DNA from: Kribbella jejuensis
GTDB lineage: Bacteria; Actinomycetota; Actinomycetes; Propionibacteriales; Kribbellaceae
Assembly (NCBI RefSeq): GCF_006715085.1
Contig: NZ_VFMM01000001.1
Coordinates: forward strand, 3,963,118-4,027,117
Reading direction: 5' to 3'
DNA length: 64,000 nucleotides
Part shown: in pieces, positions 31,747 through 39,911 of the stretch
Position numbering within the stretch: position 1 is the first letter of the stretch
How the letters are laid out: the number at the start of each line of letters is the position of its first letter
The notes under the pieces: model-generated
What the model saw: the letters and a program-made list of their open reading frames with translations, nothing else
What the model was told of the DNA's origin: nothing
The model's database searches: none
Program-made: the position numbers and the translations under genes

Positions 31747-33838
31747 GCATCGAGCGCGCGGTTTCCTCGATGGTCTGCTCGCCCAGCAGAACTTCGTGCG
31801 CGGCCGCGCCGAGTGGGACGTACGAGTCGTAGCTCGTCACCCGCGCCAGCCGCCCAGCGAACCCGTGGTCGATCAGGGTGGCGAGCACCCCTTCGGAGAC
31901 ACCACCGGTCCGCCGGGTCTCGTCGGCGACCAGCACCCGCCCGGTGATGTTTGCCTCGCGCAACAGATCCTCGACCGGCAACGGCGCCAGCCAGCGCAGG
32001 TCGAGGACCCGGATCCCCGGCACCCGCGCGGCCACCCGCAGGCTCATCGGTACGCCGTTCCCGAACGTCACGATGGTCAGTTCGGTACCGTCGCCGTACG
32101 TCCGGCCGCGCCCGATCGGCACCGGCTCACCGGCGTACGGCGTCAGCCACTGCTCGTCGCCGTCGGCGTACAGGTCGCGCCGGTGGTAGAGCGCGATCGG
32201 CTCCAGGAACACGCTCACCGCGCCGGTGGCCCGGGCGGCCGCCGCGCACGCGTGCAGCATCCCGGCTGCGTCGTCCGGCCGCGACGGCGACGCGATCACG
32301 ATCCCGGGGATGTCCCGGAGTACGCCGATCGCGTCATCGTTGTGGAAGTGACCGCCGAAGCCCTTCTGGTAGCCGTAGCCGGCGATCCGCAGCACCATCG
32401 GGTTCGCGTACTGCTCCTGTGAGAAGAACTTCAGCGACGCTGCCTCGCCGCGCAGCTGGTCCTCGGCGTTGTGCAGGTAGGCGAGGTACTGGATCTCCGG
32501 GATCGGCAGTAGTCCCGAGACGCCGGCGCCGAGCGCGAGCCCGAGGATCGACTGCTCGTCGAGCAGCGTGTCGAACACGCGCGCCGGTCCGTACGCCTTC
32601 TGCAGCCCGCGCGTCACGCCGTACACCCCGCCCTTGCGGCCGACGTCCTCGCCGAAGACCATCGCCTCCGGGTAGGAACTGAGCACATCGCTCAGAGCGC
32701 GGTTGATCGACTGGCTGAGCGTCAACGGTTCGGTGGTCGGAGTGGGCCGAGGCAGCGCCGCGGCGACGGTGTCTGCCGACGGGAAACGGAGGGGCGCGGC
32801 GACGAGCTCGGCGGACGTCAGCTGCGGGAGGCCCGCGACCTCAGCCGCGATCCGGAGCGCCTCGGCCTGTTTGTCCTCGTACAGCTCGACGATCTCGTCG
32901 GCGGTGTAGCCGGACCCGAGCAGGTAGCGCGCCGTCCCGAGCAGCGGATCCAGCTCCTCGTCGGCGGCGAGCTCCGCGGGGGACCGGTACGCGGTCTCGA
33001 CGTCGGAGCCCGCGTGTCCGAGCAGGCGGACCGTCCGCAAGCGCAGGAACGCGGGCCGGCGGTTCCGGCGTACGAAGGTTGCTGCTTCACGCGCCATCGA
33101 CAGCGCCGCGTCCAGGTCCGTGCCGTCCGCGTCGAAGTACCGCAGGCCGGGCCGGGAACCGTACGCCTGCCGGATCCAGCCGTCCGGGGTGCGCACGCTG
33201 ATCCCGATCCCGTTGTCCTCGCAGACGAACAGCAACGGCATCGGCAGGCCCTGGTACGACGCGTGCAGCGCCGCGTTGATCGCGCCGGTCGCGGTGGAGT
33301 GGTTCGCGGACGCGTCGCCGAAGCTCGTCACCACGATCGCGTCGTGCGGCCACGGCGACGGTACGCCGAGCTTCGCGGACCGGTTCATCGAGAACGCGAC
33401 GCCCATCGCCCGCGGCAGGTGCGACGCGATCGTCGACGTCTGCGGGATGATCGACAGCTCGTGCCGGCCGAACACCTTGTGCCGACCGCCCGCGATCGGC
33501 TCGCTGGTCGCGGCCGCGACGCCGAGCAGGATGTCCCGCAGGCCCTCCTTCGAGCCGCATTGCGCCGCGCGGGTCAGGTAGAACGCCCCGGAGCGGTAGT
33601 GCAGCAGTGCCGGGTCGGTCGGCTGTACTGCGGCGGCGACGGCCGCGTTCCCCTCGTGGCCGGCCGAGCCGATCGTGTAGAAGCCGGTGCCCTGGGACTG
33701 CATCCAGCGCGCCGCCAGGTCGGCGTGCCGGCTGCCCAGCTGAGCGTCGTACAGACCGCGGAGCAGCTCTGCGTCGTGCTCCCACGGGGCCGGGGCGAGG
33801 CCGCGGACGCGTTCGGCGAAGGTCCTCATCTCATCCAT
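31739..33838 (-). CDS. Fused E1 alpha-beta 2-oxoacid dehydrogenase (thiamine diphosphate)
   Basis: A 699-residue single-chain fusion of E1-alpha (about residues 1-345) and E1-beta (about 375-699) of branched-chain 2-oxoacid or pyruvate-type dehydrogenases. The alpha half has the ThDP motif TSFGDASANHSTATGAINAA; the beta half opens with SQSINRALSDVLSSYPEAMVFGEDVG and has RIAGYGYQKGFGGHFHND. E1 normally hands acyl groups to E2, but no E2 or E3 gene is nearby. Upstream in-frame codons past 33838 cross the divergent gene region and are not used. Confidence 0.85.
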   Translation of the reverse strand: MDEMRTFAERVRGLAPAPWEHDAELLRGLYDAQLGSRHADLAARWMQSQGTGFYTIGSAGHEGNAAVAAAVQPTDPALLHYRSGAFYLTRAAQCGSKEGLRDILLGVAAATSEPIAGGRHKVFGRHELSIIPQTSTIASHLPRAMGVAFSMNRSAKLGVPSPWPHDAIVVTSFGDASANHSTATGAINAALHASYQGLPMPLLFVCEDNGIGISVRTPDGWIRQAYGSRPGLRYFDADGTDLDAALSMAREAATFVRRNRRPAFLRLRTVRLLGHAGSDVETAYRSPAELAADEELDPLLGTARYLLGSGYTADEIVELYEDKQAEALRIAAEVAGLPQLTSAELVAAPLRFPSADTVAAALPRPTPTTEPLTLSQSINRALSDVLSSYPEAMVFGEDVGRKGGVYGVTRGLQKAYGPARVFDTLLDEQSILGLALGAGVSGLLPIPEIQYLAYLHNAEDQLRGEAASLKFFSQEQYANPMVLRIAGYGYQKGFGGHFHNDDAIGVLRDIPGIVIASPSRPDDAAGMLHACAAAARATGAVSVFLEPIALYHRRDLYADGDEQWLTPYAGEPVPIGRGRTYGDGTELTIVTFGNGVPMSLRVAARVPGIRVLDLRWLAPLPVEDLLREANITGRVLVADETRRTGGVSEGVLATLIDHGFAGRLARVTSYDSYVPLGAAAHEVLLGEQTIEETARSMLS

Positions 33839-33977
33839 GATCACCGAAGCGCGGCTCGATGACAGCAGCGACCACGAGTTGAACAGATCACCCGGCAGGT
33901 TCCGGGAACCGGGCGGAGGGGTTGTCCGTTCTTCAGGGGAGGGGGACGCTGTGGGGTGTGGTGACGGTGAGTGAGCT

Positions 33978-34637
33978 GTGGTGAAGCACCTTTCGCGGGT
34001 CGCGCGACGGGTCGGCGTCGCGGCCGGCCTCGGGGTCGGCACCGCCGGCGCGATGGCCGGCGTGCTGTTGCTCGGGCCGCTCGCCGCATCGATTCTGCTG
34101 GTCGTGGTGTTCGTGCTGGTCTGGCCGCTGGCGTCGGTGGTTCGGCACGTGACCGACGACGCGCCGTACGGCTCTGCGCCGCTGGTCGCGGCGACGGCGG
34201 CGGGCGCGGTGCTGTGCCTGCCCGGGTTGGTGCGGCTGCTCGCGTGGGGCGCGCTCGGTCTGGCCGCGGCGTTGACTCTCGCGCTGTTGTTCGTGCTGAT
34301 CGACCTCGTCGTACCCGACCGGGAACCGCACGTCCGTCCCTCGCGTAAGCAGCGACGACTCGAGCGGCTGACCGACGCGCGGCTCGCCGAGGACGAGCGG
34401 CTGATCGCGTCGCTGCAGTGCCCGCTCACGATCGCCGAGCTCTGCGGGGTGTGGTCGGAGACCGCGACCCAGCTCGCACACGGCGCCGGCCCGCGGGACC
34501 GCCAGGCAGTCGCCGAGGTACGCCGGATCTGCCTGGACGAGTTCGAACGCCGCAACCCCGACGGCTTCCATCGCTGGCTCGACGCCGGAGCCCCGGCCAA
34601 CCCCGGCCGCTACCTGCTGCCGCTGCCAGGCGAGTAA
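33978..34637 (+). CDS. Membrane protein of unknown function
   Basis: A 219-residue protein with three to four hydrophobic segments in the first 115 residues (AGLGVGTAGAMAGVLLLGPL; ILLVVVFVLVWPLASV; LGLAAALTLALLFVLIDLVV), then a charged cytoplasmic tail including TIAELCGVWSETATQLAHGA. Two adjacent GTG codons (33978, 33981) can start it. The tail resembles small actinobacterial proteins found alone; no function is recognised. It ends exactly next to the convergent coiled-coil gene. Confidence 0.65.
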   Translation: MVKHLSRVARRVGVAAGLGVGTAGAMAGVLLLGPLAASILLVVVFVLVWPLASVVRHVTDDAPYGSAPLVAATAAGAVLCLPGLVRLLAWGALGLAAALTLALLFVLIDLVVPDREPHVRPSRKQRRLERLTDARLAEDERLIASLQCPLTIAELCGVWSETATQLAHGAGPRDRQAVAEVRRICLDEFERRNPDGFHRWLDAGAPANPGRYLLPLPGE

Positions 34638-35540
34638 CTACAGCCTGTTGTAGTGCTTGCGGGCTTCCCGGCTTTCCTTCTGCGCTTCCCGGGCTGCTCG
34701 TCGTGCCTCGTCCAGTTCCGTGCCCAGGCGGTGTACCAGGGCCTGCGCCTCCGCGAGGGCCTCGCGGGCGTCGTCGAGTTGGCTGTCGAGCTCCTCGACT
34801 CTCGCCTCGGCCTCCTGCGCCGCCGCAACCGCGGCCTCGAAAGCCCGCTTGGCCTCGGCCTTCTCGGCCGCCTCACGTTCTCGCTGCTTCTCGCGTTCCC
34901 GCTCCTCGGCCTCGCGCTTCTTGCGCGCCGCGGCAGTTTCCTTGGGCTCCTCAGGCTCCTTGGCCGCCTTGGCTTCCGCGGCCTGCTGCGTCTTGCGCCG
35001 GTCCCGCGCGGCCTCGCGCCGTTCGTCGGTGAGCGGCGTGACGTTCGACGGTTCGCCGTTCTCGTCGACAACGCCGAACCCGACATGCCGCAGCGCACTG
35101 CTCAGCCGGCCCTCGCGGACCGCGTCACCCGCCGCCGGATCGATCAGCGCGGCGTTCAGCGTCTCGCGCAGCTTCTGGGCGACGTCGGCGCTGAGCTTCT
35201 GCCCCTGGTCGGCGGCCAGCTTCGCCGCGTCCTTTGCCAGCTTGTCCAGCACCTGGTGGCGCTTCGGCGTCAGCTCGCGCAGCCGGTCGCCGTCCAAGTC
35301 GGCGGTCGCCTCGCGGAACTCGTCGCCGAGTGCGAGCAGGTCGTCGAGCTGGTCGGGCAGCTCGCGGGCGACCAGGTTCGCGACCCAGGCCGCGACCGTC
35401 GGCTTGCGCAGCGCCTTCAGCCGGGTCGACCCGAGCGGGTCGCCGTCGGCCTTCAGCTGTTTGGCGAGCTCGTTGCGAGTAGCAATGAAGTCCGCCGCCG
35501 GCGCCGCGTAGACCGCATCCGCCGCCTCCTCGAAGTCCAC
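34638..35540 (-). CDS. Coiled-coil protein of unknown function
   Basis: A 300-residue soluble protein. Residues 1-155 are helical and moderately conserved-looking (STRLKALRKPTVAAWVANLV). Residues about 175-300 are a long highly charged coiled coil rich in Ala, Glu, Arg and Lys. The first half resembles a conserved actinobacterial hypothetical family. It may be structural or nucleoid associated, which is only a guess. It lies 10 bases downstream of the sigma factor stop in the same direction, so cotranscription is likely. Confidence 0.7.
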   Translation of the reverse strand: MDFEEAADAVYAAPAADFIATRNELAKQLKADGDPLGSTRLKALRKPTVAAWVANLVARELPDQLDDLLALGDEFREATADLDGDRLRELTPKRHQVLDKLAKDAAKLAADQGQKLSADVAQKLRETLNAALIDPAAGDAVREGRLSSALRHVGFGVVDENGEPSNVTPLTDERREAARDRRKTQQAAEAKAAKEPEEPKETAAARKKREAEEREREKQREREAAEKAEAKRAFEAAVAAAQEAEARVEELDSQLDDAREALAEAQALVHRLGTELDEARRAAREAQKESREARKHYNRL

Positions 35541-35550
35541 ACCCGCGACG

Positions 35551-36336
35551 CTACCGCGAAACGGTGTCCGCGAGGTCGGAACGAAGGGTGTCGAGGATGC
35601 CGCGCAGCAGCCGTGACACGTGCATCTGGCTGACGCCGAGCTCCTGGCCGATCTCCTCCTGCGTGAAGCCGTTGCAGAACCGGAGCTGGAGGATCCGCTT
35701 ATCCCGGTCGCCGAGGTTCGCCACCGCGGGCGTCAGCGTGTGCACGTTCTCGACCAGGTCGTACCCGTCCTCGGAGTCCGCCACCGTCTCGATCAGGCTC
35801 GCCACGCCTTCGGCCGTACCGGGCGCGTCCAGGGACAGCGTGCTGAAGCACCCGCGGACGGACGTGGCCTCGGCGACCTCGGACGCGTCGGTGCCGAGCG
35901 CCTCCGCCGTCTCCTCGTCGCTCGGTACGTGCCCGAGCCGCTGGATCAGTTCGGGTTCGGCGGCGGCGATGCTGCCCTGCATCTCCTGCACCCGTCGCGG
36001 TGGGCGGATCGTCCACGCGCAGTCGCGGAAGTACCGTTTCAGCTCGCCGCGGATCGTCGGTACGGCGTACGACAGGAACGCGGTGTCGGCGTCCAGGCGG
36101 TAGCCGTTCGCGGCCTTCACCAGGCCGAGGTACGCGACCTGTTCGAGGTCGTCGGGGTCGACGCCCTTGCTGCGGTACCGGGAGGCGATCGACCGCGCTA
36201 CCGGCGCGTTCAGCAGTACGACTTCGTCGAGGCACGCCTGGTGCCGGGGGTCGGGAACGCGGTCCGCCTCGAGCAGCAGCTCGTGGGTCGCGTCGGCAAT
36301 GTTCTGCTTGGACTCTTCGATTGCTGCGATCGTCAC
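35551..36336 (-). CDS. SigB/SigF/SigG family RNA polymerase sigma factor
   Basis: A 261-residue group 3 sigma factor. Region 2 contains DPDDLEQVAYLGLVKAANGY and FLSYAVPTIRGELKRYFRD; region 3 contains RRVQEMQGSIAAAEPELIQ; region 4 contains RDKRILQLRFCNGFTQEEIGQELGVSQMHVSRLL. Members control stress or developmental regulons and are usually held by an anti-sigma factor, which is not adjacent. The GTG at 36336 follows GAGG by eight bases. I could not find a clear SigB-type GTTT/GGGTA promoter upstream. Confidence 0.9.
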   Translation of the reverse strand: MTIAAIEESKQNIADATHELLLEADRVPDPRHQACLDEVVLLNAPVARSIASRYRSKGVDPDDLEQVAYLGLVKAANGYRLDADTAFLSYAVPTIRGELKRYFRDCAWTIRPPRRVQEMQGSIAAAEPELIQRLGHVPSDEETAEALGTDASEVAEATSVRGCFSTLSLDAPGTAEGVASLIETVADSEDGYDLVENVHTLTPAVANLGDRDKRILQLRFCNGFTQEEIGQELGVSQMHVSRLLRGILDTLRSDLADTVSR

Positions 36337-36463
36337 GGGAGATACCTCGTCGTGTCGTCGTGCATACGCAGTGGCACGGGGGCTCGACCACTGGTTCCAC
36401 CAGATCAAAATCGCGGAGCGGTTTCAAGTTCTGGGCTGTTACGAGTGTTTCAAACGGCTGTAG

Positions 36464-36482
36464 CCTGACAGTAACTGTCAGG
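36464..36482. promoter_or_regulatory. Perfect 19-bp operator-like inverted repeat
   Basis: CCTGACAGT-A-ACTGTCAGG has nine perfect base pairs around one central base. It ends 22 bases before the ATG of the NIPSNAP gene, in the 168-base gap to the divergent sigma factor. TGACAG/CTGTCA dyads are typical of TetR-type repressors. It could control NIPSNAP, the sigma factor, or both. Confidence 0.65.
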
Positions 36483-36504
36483 TTTCGGTGGTTCGATCCT
36501 CGCC

Positions 36505-37218
36505 ATGAACGAGTGCTGCGCCGTTGCCGACCTGCGCCAGTACACGCTGCATCCCGGGCAGCGTGACACCTTGATCGAGCTCTTCGACACCTATTTCGTC
36601 GAAGGGCAGGAGGCGACCGGGATGCACATCGCCGGTCAGTTCCGCGACCTCGACGACCCGGACCGGTTCGTCTGGATCCGTGGCTTCCGCGATCTGCCCG
36701 CCCGTGCGGAGGCGCTGAACTCCTTCTACTACGGCCCGGTCTGGCGGGCGCACGCCGCGGCCGCGAACGCGACGATGATCGACTCGGACAACGCCCTGCT
36801 GCTGAAACCGGTACGGCTCGGCCCGGGCTACCCGGCGCTCGACGCCCCGCGGACGCACGTCACCGGGCAGCCGATCATCGCCGGCGCCGTCTACCACCGG
36901 GGCGCCGCGGACGACGGGTTCGTCGAGTACTTCACCGATCACGTCGCCCCGGTGCTGACCGGCACCGGGGCCGCACCGGTCGCGGTGTTCGAGAGTTTGG
37001 TTGCCGAGAACAATTTCCCGCAGCTGCCGTTGCGGGACGAGGTGGTGCTGACCTGGTTCGCCCGGTTCCCCGGAGTGTCGGCGTACGACGAACACCGCCG
37101 GCAACTGGCGGCGTCCCGGATCTGGAACCAGCAGGTGCTGCCGGAACTGGTCTGCCGGTCGGTGAAGCCGATGCAGGAGCTGCGGCTGAGTCCTACCGCC
37201 CGGTCGCAGTTCCGGTAA
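36505..37218 (+). CDS. NIPSNAP family protein
   Basis: A 237-residue protein built of two ferredoxin-like NIPSNAP halves: LRQYTLHPGQRDTLIELFDTYF near residue 10 and WIRGFRDLPARAEALNSFYYG in the first half, YHRGAADDGFVEYFTDHVAPV and TWFARFPGVSAYDEH in the second. The family binds small molecules or acts in oxygenase-like chemistry; no activity is proven. A palindromic operator sits just upstream. Confidence 0.82.
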   Translation: MNECCAVADLRQYTLHPGQRDTLIELFDTYFVEGQEATGMHIAGQFRDLDDPDRFVWIRGFRDLPARAEALNSFYYGPVWRAHAAAANATMIDSDNALLLKPVRLGPGYPALDAPRTHVTGQPIIAGAVYHRGAADDGFVEYFTDHVAPVLTGTGAAPVAVFESLVAENNFPQLPLRDEVVLTWFARFPGVSAYDEHRRQLAASRIWNQQVLPELVCRSVKPMQELRLSPTARSQFR

Positions 37219-37301
37219 ATACGTTGCAGGGTCCGCGAGCGGCGGGCATCCTGTTGACCGAACGGCGGCGAAGGCTGCCTGGACCTAAGGAGGGCTGACG
37301 G

Positions 37302-37397
37302 ATGGCCATCACTGTGCTGCGGCGTGTCCGCGTCAGTTTCACCTCTTCGTTCAGGAGCACCCGCGTTGTCTTTTCCCGAGTACGAACTCACCGATAA
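37302..37397 (+). CDS. Leader ORF overlapping the RIO kinase start (31 aa)
   Basis: An ATG preceded by a near-perfect ribosome site AAGGAGGG (37287-37294, seven bases upstream) opens a 31-codon Arg/Ser/Val-rich frame ending at TAA 37395-37397. It starts 64 bases before the RIO start and ends 31 bases inside that gene in another frame. The strong ribosome site makes translation likely even though the peptide is featureless. It may couple or meter translation of the kinase. Confidence 0.45.
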   Translation: MAITVLRRVRVSFTSSFRSTRVVFSRVRTHR

Positions 37398-38223
37398 CCC
37401 CTTCATCTTCCAGTTCCAGTCGATCGACGAGAACCTGGGACCGGACCAGCGGTGGTCCACCTGGCTGGACGTCGAGCGCGGTTCTCGCGGCCCGGAACCA
37501 CGCCCCTCGTGGGTAGTGACGGAACAGGCCGCGATCGACACCGAGCTCGGCGTCCTCAAAACCGGTAAGGAAGCCGACGTCTTCCTGATCGAACGGGCCG
37601 TCGAAGCCATCGGCGACAATCCCGCGAAGTCCTCGCTGCTGGCCGCGAAGCGGTACCGCACCGAGGAGCACCGGTCCTTCAACCGCAGTACGTCGTACGT
37701 CGAAGGCCGGCGGACCCGGAACAGCCGGGACAGTCGGGCGATGGCGAAGAAGACCGCGCACGGGCGCAGCGTCGCGGCCGGCGGCTGGGCCTACGCCGAG
37801 TGGGAGGCGCTCAACCGGCTGTGGAAGGCCGGCGTCCCGGTGCCTTATCCCGTGCAGGTCGACGGCACGGAACTGCTGATGGAGTTCATCGACGACGGCC
37901 AGGGCGGCGCCGCGCCCCGACTCGCCCAGGTCCGGCCGGCCAAGAACGTGCTCGAGCTGTACTTCGAGCAGCTCCGCGGCGCGATGCGCGAACTGGCCCG
38001 CGCGGGGCTCGCGCACGGCGACCTCTCGCCGTACAACGTGCTCGCGCAGGCCGACCGGATCGTGATGATCGACCTGCCCCAGGTCGTCGACATCGTCGGC
38101 AACCCGAAGGGCATGGAATTCCTGTTGCGGGACTGCCACAACATGGCGGCCTGGTTCACCAACCGCGGCCTGGAGATCGACGAACAGGAGTTGTTCGCCG
38201 ACCTGCTCACGATGGTGTTCTAG
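37366..38223 (+). CDS. RIO1-family serine/threonine kinase
   Basis: A 285-residue RIO-type kinase. It has the ATP-site Lys in LAAKRYRTEEHRSFNRS, the catalytic loop HGDLSPYNVL and the metal Asp in MIDLPQVVD; GKEADVFLIE is the flexible nucleotide loop of RIO proteins. The TTG at 37366 has AGGAG eight bases upstream; a GTG at 37324 would add an unlikely leader. RIO kinases act in ribosome assembly in eukaryotes and archaea; the bacterial role is unclear. Its stop shares CTAG with the convergent gene. Confidence 0.85.
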   Translation: MSFPEYELTDNPFIFQFQSIDENLGPDQRWSTWLDVERGSRGPEPRPSWVVTEQAAIDTELGVLKTGKEADVFLIERAVEAIGDNPAKSSLLAAKRYRTEEHRSFNRSTSYVEGRRTRNSRDSRAMAKKTAHGRSVAAGGWAYAEWEALNRLWKAGVPVPYPVQVDGTELLMEFIDDGQGGAAPRLAQVRPAKNVLELYFEQLRGAMRELARAGLAHGDLSPYNVLAQADRIVMIDLPQVVDIVGNPKGMEFLLRDCHNMAAWFTNRGLEIDEQELFADLLTMVF

Positions 38224-39875
38224 GAAACGGCGCCGGCGGCGGCCCGTCCGGCCGTGCGGCCGGTGAAGAGGCAGCCGCCGACGAACGTGCCTTCCAGCGA
38301 GCGGTAGCCGTGGATGCCGCCGCCCCCGAAGCCCGCCACCTCGCCGGCCGCATAGACGCCGGGCAGCGGAGTGCCGTCGGCTCGCAGGACCCGCGAATCC
38401 AGGTCGGTCTGCAGGCCGCCGAGGGACTTCCGGGTCAGGATGTTCAGCCGTACGGCGATCAGCGGGCCGGCCTTCGGGTCGAGGATCCGGTGCGGCGGCG
38501 CGACCCGGATCAGCTTGTCGCCGCGGTAGTTGCGGGCGCCGCGGAGCGCGGTCACCTGCAGGTCCTTGGTGAACGTGTTGGTCAGCTCGCGGTCGCGGGC
38601 GACGATCTGCCGTTCCAGGTCGTCGAGGTCGATCAGCTGCTCACCGGTCAGGTCGTTCATCCCCCGGACCAGGTCCGGAAGGTTGCCGCGGACAACGAAG
38701 TCGGCGCCCTTGTCCATGAACGCCCGCACCGGCGCGGTGGCACCGCCGCGGGCGCGGCCGAGCACACCCCGGATGTCCTTGCCGGTCAGATCCGGGTTCT
38801 GCTCCTGGCCGGAGAGCGCGAACTCCTTCTCGATGATCTTCTGGGTCAGCACGAACCAGGTGTAGTCGTACCCGGTCCGCATGATGTGCTCGAGCGTCCC
38901 GAGCGTGTCGAACCCGGGGAACAACGGCACCGGCAGCCGCTTGCCGGTGGCATCGAACCAGAGCGACGACGGGCCGGGCAGGATCCGGATGCCGTGCTGC
39001 GGCCAGATCGGGTCCCAGTTCTGGATGCCTTCGGTGTAGTGCCACATCCGGTCGCGGTTCACGTACCGGCCACCGGCCCGCTCGGTGATCGCGAGCATCC
39101 GCCCGTCGACGTGCGCCGGGACGCCGCTGATCATCCGCTTCGGTGGTTCGCCCATCCGCTTCGGCCACTGCTGCCGGACCAGCTCGTGGTTCCCGCCGAT
39201 CCCGCCGGACGTGACGATCACGGCCTGCGCCTTCAGCGCGAACTCACCGACCTCGACCCGCGAGCTGGCCACACCGCGCGGTACGTCGCTGGGCTCGAGG
39301 ACCTTGCCCGCGACACCGTCGACCACCCCACCGGTCACGGTCAGCTCGTCGACGCGATGCCGGAACCGGAACTCGACCAGCCCGTTCGCGACCGCCTCCC
39401 GCACCCGGCGCTCGAACGGCGCGACCAGCCCGGGCCCTGTGCCCCAGGTGATGTGGAACCGCGGTACCGAGTTCCCGTGCCCGTCCGCGTTGTACCCGCC
39501 GCGCTCGGCCCACCCGACCACCGGAAAGAACCGCACGCCCTGCGCGTGCAGCCACGGACGCTTCTCGCCGGCCGCCCAGTCGACGTACGCCTCGGCCCAC
39601 TGCCGCGCCCATTTGTCCTCGTCGTCGAGCCGGTCGAACCCCGCCGATCCGAGCCAGTCCTGCAGCGCGAGCTCGCGCGAGTCCTTGATCCCCATCCGCC
39701 GTTGCTCTGGCGAGTCGACGAACAGCAACCCGCCGAACGACCAGAACGCCTGCCCGCCGAGCGACGCCTCCGGCTCCTGATCGAGCAGCAGCACCTTCCG
39801 TCCCGCATCGGCCAACTCCGCGGTCGCCGCCAGCCCGGCCAGCCCTGCCCCGACGACGATCACATCAGCGTCCAT
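38220..39875 (-). CDS. FAD-binding dehydrogenase (fumarate reductase/KstD-like fold)
   Basis: A 551-residue flavoprotein: the N-terminal FAD loop VIVVGAGLAGLAATAELADAG, then SLGGQAFWSFGGLLFVDSPEQRRMG, and the C-terminal GVYAAGEVAGFGGGGIHGYRSLEGTFVGGCLFTG. This matches FAD-binding dehydrogenases related to 3-ketosteroid dehydrogenases and fumarate reductase flavoproteins. The substrate is unknown, and no steroid genes are nearby. The ATG at 39875 is divergent from the DUF5107 gene, 36 bases away. Confidence 0.83.
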   Translation of the reverse strand: MDADVIVVGAGLAGLAATAELADAGRKVLLLDQEPEASLGGQAFWSFGGLLFVDSPEQRRMGIKDSRELALQDWLGSAGFDRLDDEDKWARQWAEAYVDWAAGEKRPWLHAQGVRFFPVVGWAERGGYNADGHGNSVPRFHITWGTGPGLVAPFERRVREAVANGLVEFRFRHRVDELTVTGGVVDGVAGKVLEPSDVPRGVASSRVEVGEFALKAQAVIVTSGGIGGNHELVRQQWPKRMGEPPKRMISGVPAHVDGRMLAITERAGGRYVNRDRMWHYTEGIQNWDPIWPQHGIRILPGPSSLWFDATGKRLPVPLFPGFDTLGTLEHIMRTGYDYTWFVLTQKIIEKEFALSGQEQNPDLTGKDIRGVLGRARGGATAPVRAFMDKGADFVVRGNLPDLVRGMNDLTGEQLIDLDDLERQIVARDRELTNTFTKDLQVTALRGARNYRGDKLIRVAPPHRILDPKAGPLIAVRLNILTRKSLGGLQTDLDSRVLRADGTPLPGVYAAGEVAGFGGGGIHGYRSLEGTFVGGCLFTGRTAGRAAAGAVS

Positions 39876-39911
39876 GCCGACTATGTATAGCGCACTTGCG
39901 AAGATGGAGCC

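Noticed and set aside
36337..36463. An autoregulatory SigB-type promoter for the sigma factor gene
   Set aside because: GTTTGAAA-like -35 elements occur, but no GGGTA-type -10 lies at 13-16 bases spacing on the correct strand.
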